Counted from the first letter of the stretch, positions 46,756 to 59,295 are shown. The stretch is DNA of 64,000 nucleotides from Cinnamomum chago (GCA_038049695.1 CP142453.1:116476001-116540000), one strand, 5' to 3'. Numbers and translations are program-made. Notes: generated by a model from the letters alone, not told the origin.

Positions 46756-48724
46756 TGTTGGAAGTAGGTGGGCCTCGTGAATTGATTTTTAAAACTTTTG
46801 ACCCACTTGACTCATGGATCAACTATTCATAAGGCTACGAAACTCAATTCAAGATGCAATCCCTCATTCTCATCAATCAAGTACAGCAATAAAACCTATC
46901 TAAAAGATAGAAATCAGCAACTACATGCATCCAAAACAATCCACAATAAATAGAGAAGTAGATTATACCTTTGGAGCCTGGTAGTACTCTAATGGAGGAG
47001 AAGACAATCAACTTGAGCAAGAACTCTTCTTGAAGCAATTAGAGATCTCCAAGACCTTGTTGTCTTCCACGTTATGACCCTCTATTAGATCTCTTTTCTC
47101 AAGAAGATGGGTGAGATCTCCAAAAGAAAACCCTACTTGAAACTCCAAGGAACTAGAAGAGAGAGAGGAGAAGGAAGAGATGTGCAACACTTGCACAAAA
47201 CAAAGGTTAGGCGTGAATCCCTAGGTGGGGATTTATGTTGGACGTCCAAGGGGTTTCTTCCCTTAGGGCCCGTTTGATAAATTTACTAATAAAGTCAAGT
47301 TAAGTTAAACATCCCATCAAAAACACTTTTTACAAAACTTCTCTCCATCTTTTCCAAAAAAAGTCAAAAAGCAACTACATTTACTCACTAAAAGACAAAA
47401 AATCTACATTTCCCCATACAAAAAGTCAAAAATATTCCATTCCAAACAACTAAAAACAAAATATCATCATAACTTACTTATATTTTATTCATTCTTTTCA
47501 TTTCACTTCACTCCACTTTATTTTAAAAATAAATTACCAAACGGGCCCTTATTTATAGCCCTCAAATCTCCTCTTAAGACTCTCTTATTAATTGCATTAA
47601 AAGTCACACTTCCACACAAATTAGTAGCTTACTATTCCCACTATTCCCACTTCAAATAGAAATAGTAACTTTCTAATTCCTTCCTTTTTAGAGTTCAAAT
47701 AAGAATAGAATCTTTCTAATATCTTGGGCTAGCGTGGGGACTACTAGGGATTTCTTAGAAAGTTGGCTCCAACTGGGACACGCGACCCCATATCTCATGT
47801 GCAATCCGGGCCCACAGTTAATTGCAAATAATACCACTATATAAATGCAATTGCACTCCAGTCTTAGGAATAAATTACAATGAAGACCCTAAACTTCTCA
47901 ATTACCACAAGTAGACTCCTCTATCAATATCTATGGATCAATTGAAATAAATCTGTCATATCCAATCCTAGATCCACATCTTATTATCCTTGAGCCCCAA
48001 TGAATCACAGTGATCCTCAATAGCATCCAATTAACTCTTAATCAAGATAGGTGCGCACTTACTAATGATAAATCCATTAATTGACACAAGGGGATAATAT
48101 AGATGGAATAGATAGATTCCATCTTGACCATTGGATGTTCCCACAGTCCTACTACCACGTACCCAAAACACCGCGGTGTTGACCTACAATTGGCCTCACT
48201 CATTGGTGACTCAAAGCAAATGAATAGACAGAAACTTGAGTTTATCAATGTCTCAGGATCGAGAGCCTATTGCTAGAGAATTATGAGAGCAATCCTTAAA
48301 TCGAGACAGTATTTCATAAGGTGCTTCTCATGGTCCTTCAATACATCCAATGCACCAACACTATGATCCAGAATCTTACATTCTGATGATCGAGACAAAT
48401 CACACTATCTCATAGTGATTAAAGTGCTGCAACCTTATCAGATAAGATGCCCAATCTCATCAATGGTTGTGAAGATATTTTTAAGTATAAGATTTGCGAC
48501 ACATATCTCCCGTATGTGGATTTCATCCATATACATATATCACATCTAATACACTAATGAGACCCAGTTCATCTCATGAACCATTATGTCATATGTATTG
48601 GTCATGTGCATTAAGTAATAAATCACCATTCATCTCATGAAAGGAAAGTATGATTTTATTGATAAATAAAAAATTTAATTAATTTATTATATCAACTGAT
48701 GGATTGAGACCACACAATCTAACA
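46756..48724. mobile_element. Solo LTR, 1.97 kb, TSD ATAGG
   Basis: Begins TGTTGGAAGTAGG and ends CAATCTAACA, so the ends are TGTT...AACA. It is flanked by a perfect 5-bp target duplication ATAGG (46751-46755 and 48725-48729). No internal domain, primer site or second LTR is seen. It carries a nested PIF/Harbinger-type MITE at 47266-47548, so the LTR is older than that MITE. Confidence 0.8.
47266..47548. mobile_element. PIF/Harbinger-type MITE, 283 bp, nested
   Basis: Inverted termini GGGCCCGTTTGATAA / GGGCCCGTTTGGTAA with TTA on both sides (47263-47265 and 47549-47551), the 3-bp target duplication typical of PIF/Harbinger. It sits inside the solo LTR. Related but older copies lie near 51173-51475 and 54980-55316 (shared 'gtcaaaaag', 'atcataa...cttatattttat' and terminal 'ccaaa' phrases). 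Confidence 0.85.
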
Positions 48725-48729
48725 ATAGG

Positions 48730-48937
48730 ACCCCTTTGTAGTGTGGAATTGAAACCCTTTGGAATTTTGTGAAATGTATTATTTGAAGTGGCCAATAACT
48801 ATACTCATTTTTCTGTGACACACCTGATATATGCATGACTCTGTTCTATTTTTTAGGCCCAGCTGGACCATGAATGGATATCCGTTTTAGGTCCAAGTTA
48901 AAGACAAGACAATGATGCATTTCTCTCTCTCTCGCTC

Positions 48938-48987
<50 letters not shown>

Positions 48988-49187
48988 GACAATTCCTTTG
49001 CATATGGCCTCCAATGCACAAAGGAGTTATACCTCTGGCCATGGCCTCCAATCGGGATGGGAAGTTTTACGTGTTGTTCTGTGTCATTCTTCTCTGCAGG
49101 CACAATAACTACATGATAAGTGACTTCTCTCTCTCTCTCCAATTTTTTTTTCCTCGGCAAGGTTTTGGATTGCTTACTTGGTTAATG
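48730..49187. other. Spacer with CT and TA microsatellites
   Basis: Interrupted (CT)n at about 48922-48973 passes into (TA)n to about 48987. Frames on both strands across it are low-complexity artefacts. Nothing coding is supported. Confidence 0.6.
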
Positions 49188-49196
49188 GGTATTGAT

Positions 49197-49876
49197 CATG
49201 GTTTAAGAAACGGGTGTTACCGTTTCATAACGGCCGCGGTCTAAAAAAAAAAGGTGAAAATAAAATATTTTAAGTTTTTTCCTCTTTTCTTTCCCAAACC
49301 ATCTATGGAGCTTCTTAAGCTATAACTTTTGAAGCCTTTTTTCTTTTTTTTTTAACCAAAACTCAACTGATTCACATGGTTTTGGTGGATTTTCATATGA
49401 AGGTTTCTTTCCTCTAGTTCAGCTTGATACATTAGTAAATGTTACTTAAAGTTGAAATTCACTCTAAATTTGCTCATTGAGTAATTCAGTACTGCACTAC
49501 TACTATTTTTTTGACTTCATGTTTAATACTAATAGATAATTCAAAATTAAGGTTGCAATACATGAAACTATAAAATTTGTGAATTTAAACTTATTTTAAC
49601 ACACACACACATATAATTCACAACAAACTTTATGAGTTTCATATAAGATAGTGATATAGGATGTTATGACTTATGAGGACTAATATTTTGCTTTAAAGTA
49701 TTTACTAATAGAAAAAATATTATTTTATAATATTATGGATTTTCCATATATTTTATTGGACTTTTTGGAGTAAAATAAAACTTCGCTTTGAGATATACCG
49801 CAATGATTATGAACTGGGATGCGATGCCGCATCATAACGGTTTTTTGGGTCTGCTGCGACCATGATTTTAAACTAT
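49197..49876. mobile_element. Mutator-like non-autonomous element, 680 bp
   Basis: A perfect 9-bp direct repeat GGTATTGAT flanks it (49188-49196 and 49877-49885), the size produced by Mutator-like elements. The termini share only a short inverted GTTTAA core (CATGGTTTAAG against ATAGTTTAAAA), with CATAACGG repeated near both ends. No transposase frame. The superfamily is inferred mainly from the duplication length. Confidence 0.5.
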
Positions 49877-49885
49877 GGTATTGAT

Positions 49886-52161
49886 TGTGGTGGTTGATTA
49901 CTAATTAACCCATTTCTTTTTAATTATAAACTGTATATTTATTGTGCATGATATATAGCTTTAATGTATGAGATAGGACCTTACAATGATCTGCCACCTT
50001 GGGTTATTATAGTTGTTAGGTGCCCATGATCCATGGCCCACGAGATGCCCTCTAAGTCATCGCGTGCCAGGTACAATTGTCTCTATGCACGTAATATCTG
50101 TTATTACTGTTTACTTGAGACACTGAGTCCAATGACGGACTAGGATTTTCGTTTGGGTGGTGTGGTATATAGTCAAACGTAGATATTAAATAATAAAGTT
50201 AAAATTTTAAAGTTACTATTTATATATAAGGGGTTTCAACAACACTTGGGTCCGTCCTTGATTGAGACACATTCAGCTTGATCTTGATTTATCTTCAATT
50301 TGGCTCACAATTCATAAATATTAAGGCATTTATGTAATATTAATATGTCACGGAAATCTTATCATTTCTTTGATTTGCATTTTCCTACTTATTTAATCTT
50401 TATAATATATATTCATATTAATATCGATTAATATCTTTTCATAGAAAGGTAGATGTTACTTTGATGAAAGAAATTTCTAGTCATGGTTTGTAACCACTAC
50501 TGAGACCTTGTTTGTGGTGTACGAAGATAGAATAGGTGATTTCTCTAACATGAATACGTTGTCATTCATTATCAGTATTTATTGCGGAAAACGATGAACT
50601 TACCTTCTGCCATGGTGATTAGATTATTTCATTTTCTAGTCATTTCAAGATCAATGAAGGTTTCAACTTTGTTGGAAGAGAAAAGCCCAGCCTTCTAATA
50701 TATGCAGGACTTCTTCTAATATATGGAATCATAAGCCTTCTTCCTTGCTAGATTAGGGACCCTCCCAAGAAGATTGCTAACACTCTCTTTCCATCAAAGA
50801 GAAAATTACAGTAACAAAGAAAATTGGTAGTTATTTCCATTATTACTTAACTTGATAACTGCAGATAGGTTAGGGAAGTTCCATAACTATTAATGAGCTT
50901 AATGGGTTAGTGGCAATATTGGGCATGAGACATGTCTTACAGAATCCCCATTTTTCATACTACTATATATTAACTGGATTACCCTGCCTTCATTTGCAAC
51001 GGTTAGAACCCATATGAGCTTCACCTCACTAAAAGGAAGGGCCTTCACTGGTCGGCCCACTTAATAGTTGTTTTGATTTTGCTTGGCCTTGTAAAACTAT
51101 GCAGTTGGTCTAGAGTCTAGAGACCACTAAGCCACTGAGCCAAATAGTTTGACCCTATCATATGTTCAGGAGTAGTTTGGTATTTTACTAATATAGTAAA
51201 AGTCAAGTAAAGTCTTATTATTTTAGATAAGATGTTACATTAATAACACTTTAATTCAAAACTCCCTCCATATTTTTTTAAAAAAGTCAAAATGTAACAA
51301 TCTTTATCCGCAAAAATACAAAAAAACTTCATTTTCCGATACAAAAGGGCAAAAAGATTCCATAACAAACAACTAAAAAATAAATACCATCATAATCCAC
51401 TTATATTTTATTATTTCTTCAAAATTAACTTTATTTCACTTGACTCTATTAGTAGAGTTGCCAAACTGGCCAATTCGGGTGCAGTAATTTCCATGGTAGT
51501 AGCTTTCTAAAAAATGTCCATGGCTGGGCACAACCGGACATATAACCCACATGAGACCTAGTATAGGTTACAAGTCAACGAGTAAATGCAAGTAGGTTAT
51601 TGAGTGGGCCCTAATCAGATTCAAATTCACATCCTACAACATCATTTTCTCACTTAATTGGCCTAAGGTTTGTGTGTATTACTTTCTTTCATTGGTTATA
51701 TTATTTTTCCTTTTTAAAACAACTATTTAATCTAACCTAATTTATGAACGGCCTCTCCCCCATTGTCATCCTATGAATGCTGATTGTCATTTTTTATTTC
51801 AGCCTGCATTGGGCGTGGGCCCTGTTTCTCTAAGTCTAACTTAAATTGGGCCAAGACAGTTATTTATTTATTTTTTTGTAAAGATAAGCAGAAGAATAGA
51901 GAGATTTACAAATGGTGTGAAAATATAAAGTTACGATATTTGATCCTACTATATAATATATAATCTAGGGGTTATTTAGATGAATGCATAACATAATATC
52001 ACCTTATATAAATATTGTCAGATTTCTTCTTCTTGGAAAAAAAGAATCATATTGTAGCTAGGTAGGGGTGGCGGAACTAGGACGGGCCTCGGCTGGCCGA
52101 GCCCCCTAAAATCTCAAAATCCCCCTTATAGTTAATGAAAATCTTGACAATTCTATACCCA

Positions 52162-52192
<31 letters not shown>

Positions 52193-52200
52193 AAGGGACT
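49886..52200. other. Gene-free spacer with old MITE remains and a C29 tract
   Basis: At 51173-51475 lies a degenerate relative of the MITE at 47266-47548. C29 is at 52162-52190. A GGGGTGGCGGAACTAGG phrase at about 52065 resembles a hAT terminus, but no partner end was confirmed. No coding region. Confidence 0.45.
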
Positions 52201-52213
52201 TTTTCAAAAATTG

Positions 52214-52905
52214 GAAATGATTGACCTAATTAGTAATAAATTAGAGCCATCTAATGCTAGTAGCTAGAAATGATTGACCTAATTAGTAATAAAGTAGAGC
52301 CATCTAATGCTAGTATGATGGCAATTCCAATATGACTCATCCAAGGACAATCATTACTACTCCAATAACACGGGGTTAGAAATGATTGACCTAATTAGTA
52401 ATAAAGTAGAGCCATCTAATGCTAGTAGCTAGAAATGATTGACCTAATTAGTAATAAAGTATAGCCACCTAATGCTAGTATGATGGCAATTCCAATATGA
52501 CTCATCCAACGACAATCATTACTACTCCAATAACACGGATCAGGAAACCCTGTTTGGACCAATGAAGGGGAGCCACATTACAAGCAAATTTTTTTTTTTT
52601 AAGTTGGAGGAGAGGAGATGTCATTGATATGACATCTCCCCCATATGTGGCACCCCCTGGGTGGTCCAAACAGGGGATCCTCTTCCCAATAACACGTGGT
52701 TAGAAATGATTGACCTAATTAGAAATAAAGTAGAGCCATCTAATGCTAGTAGCTAGAGATGATTGACCTAATTAGTAATAAAGTAGAGCCATCTAATGCT
52801 AGTAGCTAAAATGTGACCCCTCTAATGTTGAAAAATAATAATATGATGGCAATTCCAATATGACTCATCCAAGGACAACCATTACTACCACAATAACACG
52901 GCGAA
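52214..52905. repeat. Complex tandem array of two alternating units
   Basis: Unit A, about 53 bp, starts GAAATGATTGACCTAATTAG and occurs about six times (near 52214, 52267, 52380, 52432, 52702, 52755). Unit B, about 60 bp, holds GATGGCAATTCCAATATGAC and ends CCAATAACACG; it occurs three times (near 52318, 52478, 52844). The order A-A-B is repeated, so blocks of A+A+B were duplicated together. A 148-bp MITE (52538-52685) interrupts the second junction. Confidence 0.85.
52538..52685. mobile_element. Mutator-type MITE, 148 bp
   Basis: Terminal inverted repeats of 24 bp with about four mismatches share CCCTGTTTGGACCA at both ends. CCAATAACACG flanks both sides (52527-52537 and 52686-52696), giving a 9-11 bp target duplication. 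The uninterrupted target is visible next door, near 52365, in the same tandem array, which confirms the insertion. Confidence 0.75.
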
Positions 52906-53880
52906 GGCTCATGTGGCTAGGCCCCTTGCTCCACCTAGATAATTTTGAGATTCTTTTGATAAATAATTACATATAATAGTTGCCTGGTTAGATTAGTTTC
53001 ATTTAAATGACCATAGGTCATTAGTTCAAATCTCTTATCTCTTAGTTTTTTATATTCTTTTAATTTTTAACCAAGGCTTAGTTAAAAAAAAAAAGGTCAA
53101 AACTGAATCCAAAATCTTCGGCTTTAATATATTATAATGAAGGGCCCATCCTACATTGTCATTGTGGTATTATTTAATTAGTAGAGTATTTCTCATATAC
53201 CCCCAAAGGTTTCTAGAATTTGTAAATTGCCCCCTGACTTTTCATTTTAATACCTTTCATGTTTCCAACATCAGTTATCCTAATGAGAATAGCCAACTAC
53301 CATGAAGTTTGTGTTGAATTTTTATAAAAATGATAGCTTGGACCTTACATCCACAAAAATGAATATATTATTTTTAAAAAATAACATTATTTTATCCCGA
53401 TTCCCAGTGGCCTCTTTCTCAATAACTTTCTCATACACAGGAAACCTAATCATTATTTTAAGACTTTCATAAATCCAACGATGGGTCGTGGATGGACTAG
53501 ATCAATTATAACCAATTATAAGTAAAAAGTGTTGATTGTCATTATGATGAATTTGGGTTTAATTAAATGAGCTTTGTATAAATAAAAATGGAATCTATGC
53601 AAGATTATTCTCTGCCACTAAATATATGATAGTAACTATTAATGTTACAAGCTTTAGAAAAAAAAAGTCCAAGCATTTGAAATTATGCATATAGGGATAA
53701 TAGAGAGATGGGTAAATGTGGCATTTCATTGTAAAAACATATAATGGTCGGAAGACGACTAAGTTTGGGGAATAGAAGGTATTAAAATGAAAAGGTATGG
53801 CCTATTTACAAATAATAAAACCACATGAGCCTATTTTAATTTGCATATCCTAAAACCTGAGCAGGATATATATATATATA
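52906..53880. other. Gene-free AT-rich spacer
   Basis: No coding region or clear mobile-element ends. A short (TA)n run precedes the MITE at 53887. Confidence 0.5.
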
Positions 53881-53886
53881 TATATA

Positions 53887-54058
53887 GGGAAATGTTCATA
53901 TGCATCCATCCCTCACCATAGGGTGAGGAATGTTTCCATAAATGGGGGATTCAAGTACAAAACGGGGGTTTCAAGTACATAGGGTGTACTTAAAACTCCC
54001 AATTTATGGAAGCATCACTCACCCTATGGTGAGGGATGGATGCATATGAACATTCCTC
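53887..54058. mobile_element. Foldback MITE, copy 2 of 2
   Basis: Left arm GAAATGTTCATATGCATCC and right arm GGATGCATATGAACATTCC are inverted. The internal arrangement (CTCACCATAGGGTGAG, then TTCAAGTAC repeats) matches copy 1 at 19318-19488. It is inserted in a (TA)n run, so the target duplication cannot be read. Confidence 0.7.
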
Positions 54059-54089
54059 ATATATATATATAACCTTTAATCAGTACTTG

Positions 54090-55630
54090 AAATCATGATA
54101 ACATGGGTTCTTATCATGGTGGAGCCCATCTCATGTCTTGCATAGTCATAGTGGGACCCTTTTAGTGTCAAAAAACTTAGCTCACCATCTCAAGCTAAAA
54201 ATTATAAGATTTAATCACAGTAGGCTATACCAAATGTTGGTTAAACACAATTTTAAACATCTAATGGTGATTATGATGCGCCCCCCCCCCCACAATGAAG
54301 TTGAATTTTACAAAGGGGACAATCAATGTTAAAATACCATGGGGCCCATTTGATGTTGGTGATCACACCAAACGTCAAATTAGTAACAGCAAGGGAGCCA
54401 TCTCATGCTGTATATGGTGTGGGACACAACAAATGTTGATTCTCATGAGATGTGACTCATTAATGATGGTAAGATAGTAATTTTGGTCACAAATTCAAAT
54501 GTTGGCAACCACCATTGGACCCACTTATTTTATCAAATCAAGGTGAAACTCACCTAATTATTACTATAATTACTGGAGGCTTGGCCAGTATAACGTTTGG
54601 TAATCATGATAGTCCTCACCAAAATGTTGGTAACCATTATAAGGGCGAATCTTATTGTTCTTATCATCATATCATCATAAGACCCATCCTATTCTGGAAA
54701 TCATACAATAAATGTTTCCTCATAAACTTATATTTTGCTAATTAAAAGCTTTCGAGCTATGTTTAATAGATTCTTATATCAAAGATTCCTTTATACATTT
54801 TATACCATTAAATATCACAATATTAAGGTTTTTGGAAGAAACTGGCATATTACCTAATACATTTTAAACTAGCCGAACACCTAATTTTTAGGTGGATATA
54901 TGTTTTCCTGACAGTAGTAAATAATATGATAAGTTCTTCTAAAAGAAACCTCTTCTATTTTAAATAGAAAGTAACTTGATACTTGTCTATATTTAAAAAC
55001 GAAAGAAGCCTATAAAGACACTTAGTAGAACTTTTGATTTCATGTCCGTTGTAAAGCTTCAATTTTTCATAAAATGAATCACATTAAAAGTACACATCTT
55101 GAAGATCTTACATCTTTTTTAAAAATAAATGTAAAAAAGCAACTTACTTTCTCTACTAAATTATAGAAAAATACCAACTTTTTACATAGAAAGTCAAAAA
55201 GATCTCCTATCAATTCTTTAAAGACAAAATATAATCATAACCCTCTTATATTTTATTCTGTCTTATTTAAATGCTTTATATCACTTTTACTTTAATAGTA
55301 AATTGTCAAATGGGCTTCGATACAACCCAAAAGAGAGTCGTTTTGGATATTTTGTAATATGTGGGAGCCCTCTTGTAACCAAATCAATTTCCTCACACTC
55401 GTTATTCCCAATTATTGACACAAGCCTGAATATGTCACTAGTCCAACCATACTCACTCTTGGATTAAAATCCAAGAAAAAGAAAAAGAAAAAGAAAGTTC
55501 CATAGATCAAAGAACTGCCATGAATCCATGAGGTGTGATTGATAATTTGATATGTCCCAAATGGGTCACAACACATTTACAAAGAGGTGTCAAGGGAGTT
55601 GTGCTCCGGAGAGGGTGAGCCCCCTGTAAA
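54090..55630. repeat. Degenerate repeat related to 57480-58240
   Basis: Between about 54120 and 54745 phrases such as GGGCCCATTTGATGTTGGT and 'ggtaatca' recur irregularly every 50-70 bp. From about 54748 to 54900 the sequence is collinear with 58090-58240 ('ctttcgagct' / 'ctcgcgaact', then 'ggtttttggaagaaa' / 'ggtttttgaaagaaa'). From about 54980 to 55316 there is an old relative of the MITE at 47266. The C11 at 54281-54291 lies here. No coding region. Confidence 0.4.
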
Positions 55631-55642
55631 TATAACCACCTT

Positions 55643-56932
55643 TTTTTTTTTTTTGCTGTAAGGGTAAATTGTATTGAAAAAGAAGGGGGGGGGGGGGGGG
55701 GGGGGAGGAGAAAAAAGAATACAAGGACTCAAAGGAGACCTCCAAAAAACAAAGAGCAGAAACAGAAAAAGAAACAATATAGCCATTGAGATCGAGCACA
55801 CCAACTACTCAGCTAGAGAGCTTCAGAGTTGATTCTCAGGGAGACGAAGAGGGCACTGAGGTACTGGCTCACAAAAGGAGAAGCCATCTGCTTAAGGGAG
55901 AAGGAAATGGCTTCAGTTAGATGAACTTGGATGTAGTGGAAAGAAGGTCTGCAGGAATTGAAGACAACTTCATTTCGGGACTTCCATAGATGGAATAGAA
56001 CAGTGATGAAGATGGCAGCCATGAATTTGAAACCTTTGGCGTCTGAATCTTTGGAGAGGACCGACCAGAGAGAGGAAGCTGAGAAGCTTAAAGGAGGAGA
56101 AGCCCCTACCGCATGAAGAAGCCAGAACCAAGTTGCTTTTGCTAGCTCACAATTGAAAAAGAGGTGATCCACTGAGTCTTCAGCAGCTCTGCAGAGAGAG
56201 CACCTGGAGGCAAGGGAGAAGCCCAGCCGCTTCAACCAGGAATCAGAGGGAAGCCTATTGTGCATCAGACGCCAGCCGAAGCAGTTGACTCTGAGGGGGG
56301 AGAAGGAGTTCCAAATTAGCTTTGTCCAGGGAAGAGGAGGAGCTCTGTGCCTGATTCTCTGCCACACAGAGCTTAAGGAGATCTTACCATCAGAGGTGTC
56401 TCTCCAGCTAAGGGTGTCATTGATGGCTGGGTTTGGAGAGAGATCCTTGAGGAGCTGAAGAAGGTGATTGTGAATTTGGGAAGGCAGGTTAGCTGGAGCG
56501 ACCCAGGTCCCTGATTGGTAGAGAGAAGAGAGCCGATGGTCTGATGGAAAAGGATGATCAGGGAAGCTAGAGGATATAGGAGCACTGTCGGTCCAGGAGT
56601 CGTGCCAGACATTAATACTCTGGGCATTGCCGAAATTCCATGAGCTTCCTTGGTGAATTATAGGAGCTATTCTTCGGATTTTCTTCCAGATGCAAGAACC
56701 ATAACAAGAGTTCTCTGAGCTCCAAATGGGTCGGTATTTGAAGTAGCGATTCTTAAACCATTGTGACCAGAGGGAGTGAGAGGAAATAGCTTGCCATCCA
56801 AGCTTAATAAAAGAAGCAGAGTTAACATCTGCGATTTTCCTAATGCCTAGACCACCTTCTTCCTTTGGGAGAGTGACTGTGGCCCAACTTATATAGTTGA
56901 TCTTGTTGTTGGGAGCATTCCCAGACCAGAGG
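55643..56932 (-). mobile_element. 5'-truncated LINE with target duplication
   Basis: Minus-strand element with a poly(A) tail seen as T14 at 55641-55654. AACCACCTT occurs at both ends (55634-55642 and 56933-56941) as a 9-bp target duplication. It was truncated at the 5' side in the last third of ORF2, as is common for LINEs. The 3' untranslated part carries a G21 tract (55685-55705). Confidence 0.8.
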
Positions 56933-56934
56933 AA
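55813..56934 (-). pseudogene. LINE ORF2 C-terminal fragment, zf-RVT region
   Basis: An open minus-strand frame of about 374 codons with no internal stop, ending at 55813. It starts inside the protein at FLWSGNAP and contains EEGGLGIR, SLWSQW, VWHDSW and the C-terminal zinc-binding-like block (NCFGWRLMHNRLPSD, CSLCRAAEDSVDHLFFNC) found after the reverse transcriptase of plant L1-type LINEs. Reverse transcriptase and endonuclease are absent because of 5' truncation, so the piece is inactive. The lack of stops over 1.1 kb points to a fairly recent insertion. Confidence 0.85.
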
Positions 56935-56941
56935 CCACCTT

Positions 56942-58446
56942 AATAAGTAGCAATTTTACAAATGTATATGAAGTTATCTCATGCGTCGGCTTGTGATGTC
57001 AACATTGACCCCACTCCTACAAAGACTTCCAATTACTAAGAACGGGCGGCTAGCATTTTATTTTTACTCGTGAGTTGATCAAAATTTTTGCGCACCATCC
57101 AAAAAAGTCTATGAGTGGGATTCCACGTGTGGGCGCAGAGAATTTGTTAGGTGTAGAAAATAGCCACAAAATAGAGGGCCCTAGATGATAGTGAAATTTT
57201 ACACGATGATAATGAGATTTTTTTTGAGGGTGTGTTTGGATAAACGAATAATATAATATTAATACATTTAAATATTGTAAGATTTTATTATTATATAATA
57301 AGATAGTATCAAATTATTATCTTGTGTCACTTATGGTGTTTGGTAATTTTTACAAATCTCAATATGCTTTTTAAGTGTTTGGTAATATATATAAAAAAAT
57401 TTACACGATGATATATTGAACAAGAAATAGAGAGAAAGTAATAAATTGACCCAATGCATGACTAAGTTTTTAGTCGTCACAAGTATTAATAATCATGGTA
57501 AGACCAATCTTTTGTTAAAAAATTATATGATTAAATGTTAACACCATGAAATCTAAGCAATGTTGTTTTAATTAAGGTGGGTCTTCCAAATGTTGGTAAT
57601 CATATTATATAGTACATCTAATAATGATTCGCACAAACGACCCTATCTATTTTTTTCAGTTTTTTTTGTAAAATCTTATCAAATGTTAAGCATCATTGGT
57701 TAATCCATCTATAAGAAATCATTGTAGGACTCATTTGATGTTGGTAGTTATATTAACACTAGAGAGCTGTCAAAGAGTGGGACCCATTTAATAATGACAA
57801 ACTGATAATTGCAATCACACAATTCAATCTTGGCATTCGGTTTGAGACCCGTCTGATTTTGCTACTATGGGACCCACCTAATATCGGTAATCACAATGAA
57901 AGCCCTTAGTATGACATTTGTAAGCCGGACTAACCTAATATTGATAATTAACAAGGGCTATGTAATAGTGATATGACTATAGGACCCCATATTAAATTTA
58001 TAAGTATTATGGGGCCAATATAATATTGGGAGACATAATTGCACTCCTAGGATGTTAAAACTTATAGTCGGCCACTATGATTAATAGTTGCTCGCGAACT
58101 CTCCAATGGTTTTTTTACTAAAACTCTCCATTCATATATATTAGAAAAGATTATTTTAATGAAAGCTCATTTTATACAACATATCTTTGAGTAATCTACA
58201 TGAAGGTTTTTGAAAGAAAGTGAGATATTGTAAAATTATAAAAAAAAATTTCTAAGTTATTCAAATACCTCCTTAGAGCTAAAACATGATGGGATAGTAT
58301 TTTCACCATTTGTAACATTATAGTTCAATGTAATTGAAATACAGTCAGTTGTATCTAGGCACACTATCTAAGTTCGTCGCAATGCAACAGATAATTGATT
58401 TAATGGTTGTTTATGTGAGAGAGATGTCTAACCAATGAGCTATCAA
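56942..58446. repeat. Gene-free DNA with degenerate repeat
   Basis: From about 57480 to 58080 phrases such as 'gggacccacctaatatcggtaatca' recur irregularly. With 58090-58240 this region is the partner of the repeat at 54090-54900. No coding region is supported. Confidence 0.4.
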
Positions 58447-58455
58447 TGTATTGGT

Positions 58456-58977
58456 CAAGGTTGAATAGCTCGGGACTCAGACTCGATTCATCCAATACGA
58501 GATTCTTGACTCGGACAGAGTCAATGCAGTGACTCGATAGAGTCATGTCTTATTAAAATTATTTTACAAATAAATCATATAATTATAAAATACAATTATA
58601 CATTTGGTTACATGCAACCATGATAATAAATTCAAATTAAAAAAATTATATATACAAGAAAAATATTATAATAAGAAAATAAATGAAAAAGATCGCATAT
58701 TACATAATTTGTCAGTCCAAATATCGAATGTAAAATATCATATATAAGTTTCAAATTATATTCCAATCATCATTTTTAAATTGCTGGCTCATGAGTAGTT
58801 ACTTAAAAATAAATATCAACCGTTTAAAATCAAATCTACCTATCAAATGATTCAAATGTAAATGAATTACTAAACTGAGGTGACTCGGCTGAGTCTCCAC
58901 TATATTTGACTCGGTCCTTCATGAAAACAAGATGACTCGGGAGAGTCTAGAGTCAACTCGGAGAGTTTTCCGGCCAT
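58456..58977. mobile_element. Insertion with 9-bp TSD and GACTCGG motifs, 522 bp
   Basis: A perfect 9-bp direct repeat TGTATTGGT flanks it (58447-58455 and 58978-58986). Both terminal 100 bp are rich in GACTCGG / CCGAGTC motifs that pair loosely as inverted repeats. No coding frame. Mutator-like by duplication length, but the ends are not diagnostic. Confidence 0.45.
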
Positions 58978-59295
58978 TGTATTGGTTATATCGTAAAATT
59001 TATCACATGTTAAATTAAACTCTTGGGTGTGAGACGCAAGAAAGCTGGCCCACACAAGCCGGAAGAAGAAGCCCACGTGGTGGGAAGTAGAGCTCACATG
59101 TGTGGGAAAAGTGGCCCGGTGACATGCTGGATTGTCAACCAATGGAGCAACCACTTGTAGTCCTTTTAACTGTCTGTTCTGATATATGATTGTTGTGATG
59201 CTTAGTTCTGCAAATGATCAATTTACCCACAAATCAACGGTGGGGATTACATCTTCAGTACTAAATCAGGAGCCATCTAATGGAGGAGAAAGCGG

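Noticed and set aside
55577..55804. 75-codon minus-strand frame with a poly-Pro run
   Set aside because: It is a translation of the G21 tract in the LINE 3' end.
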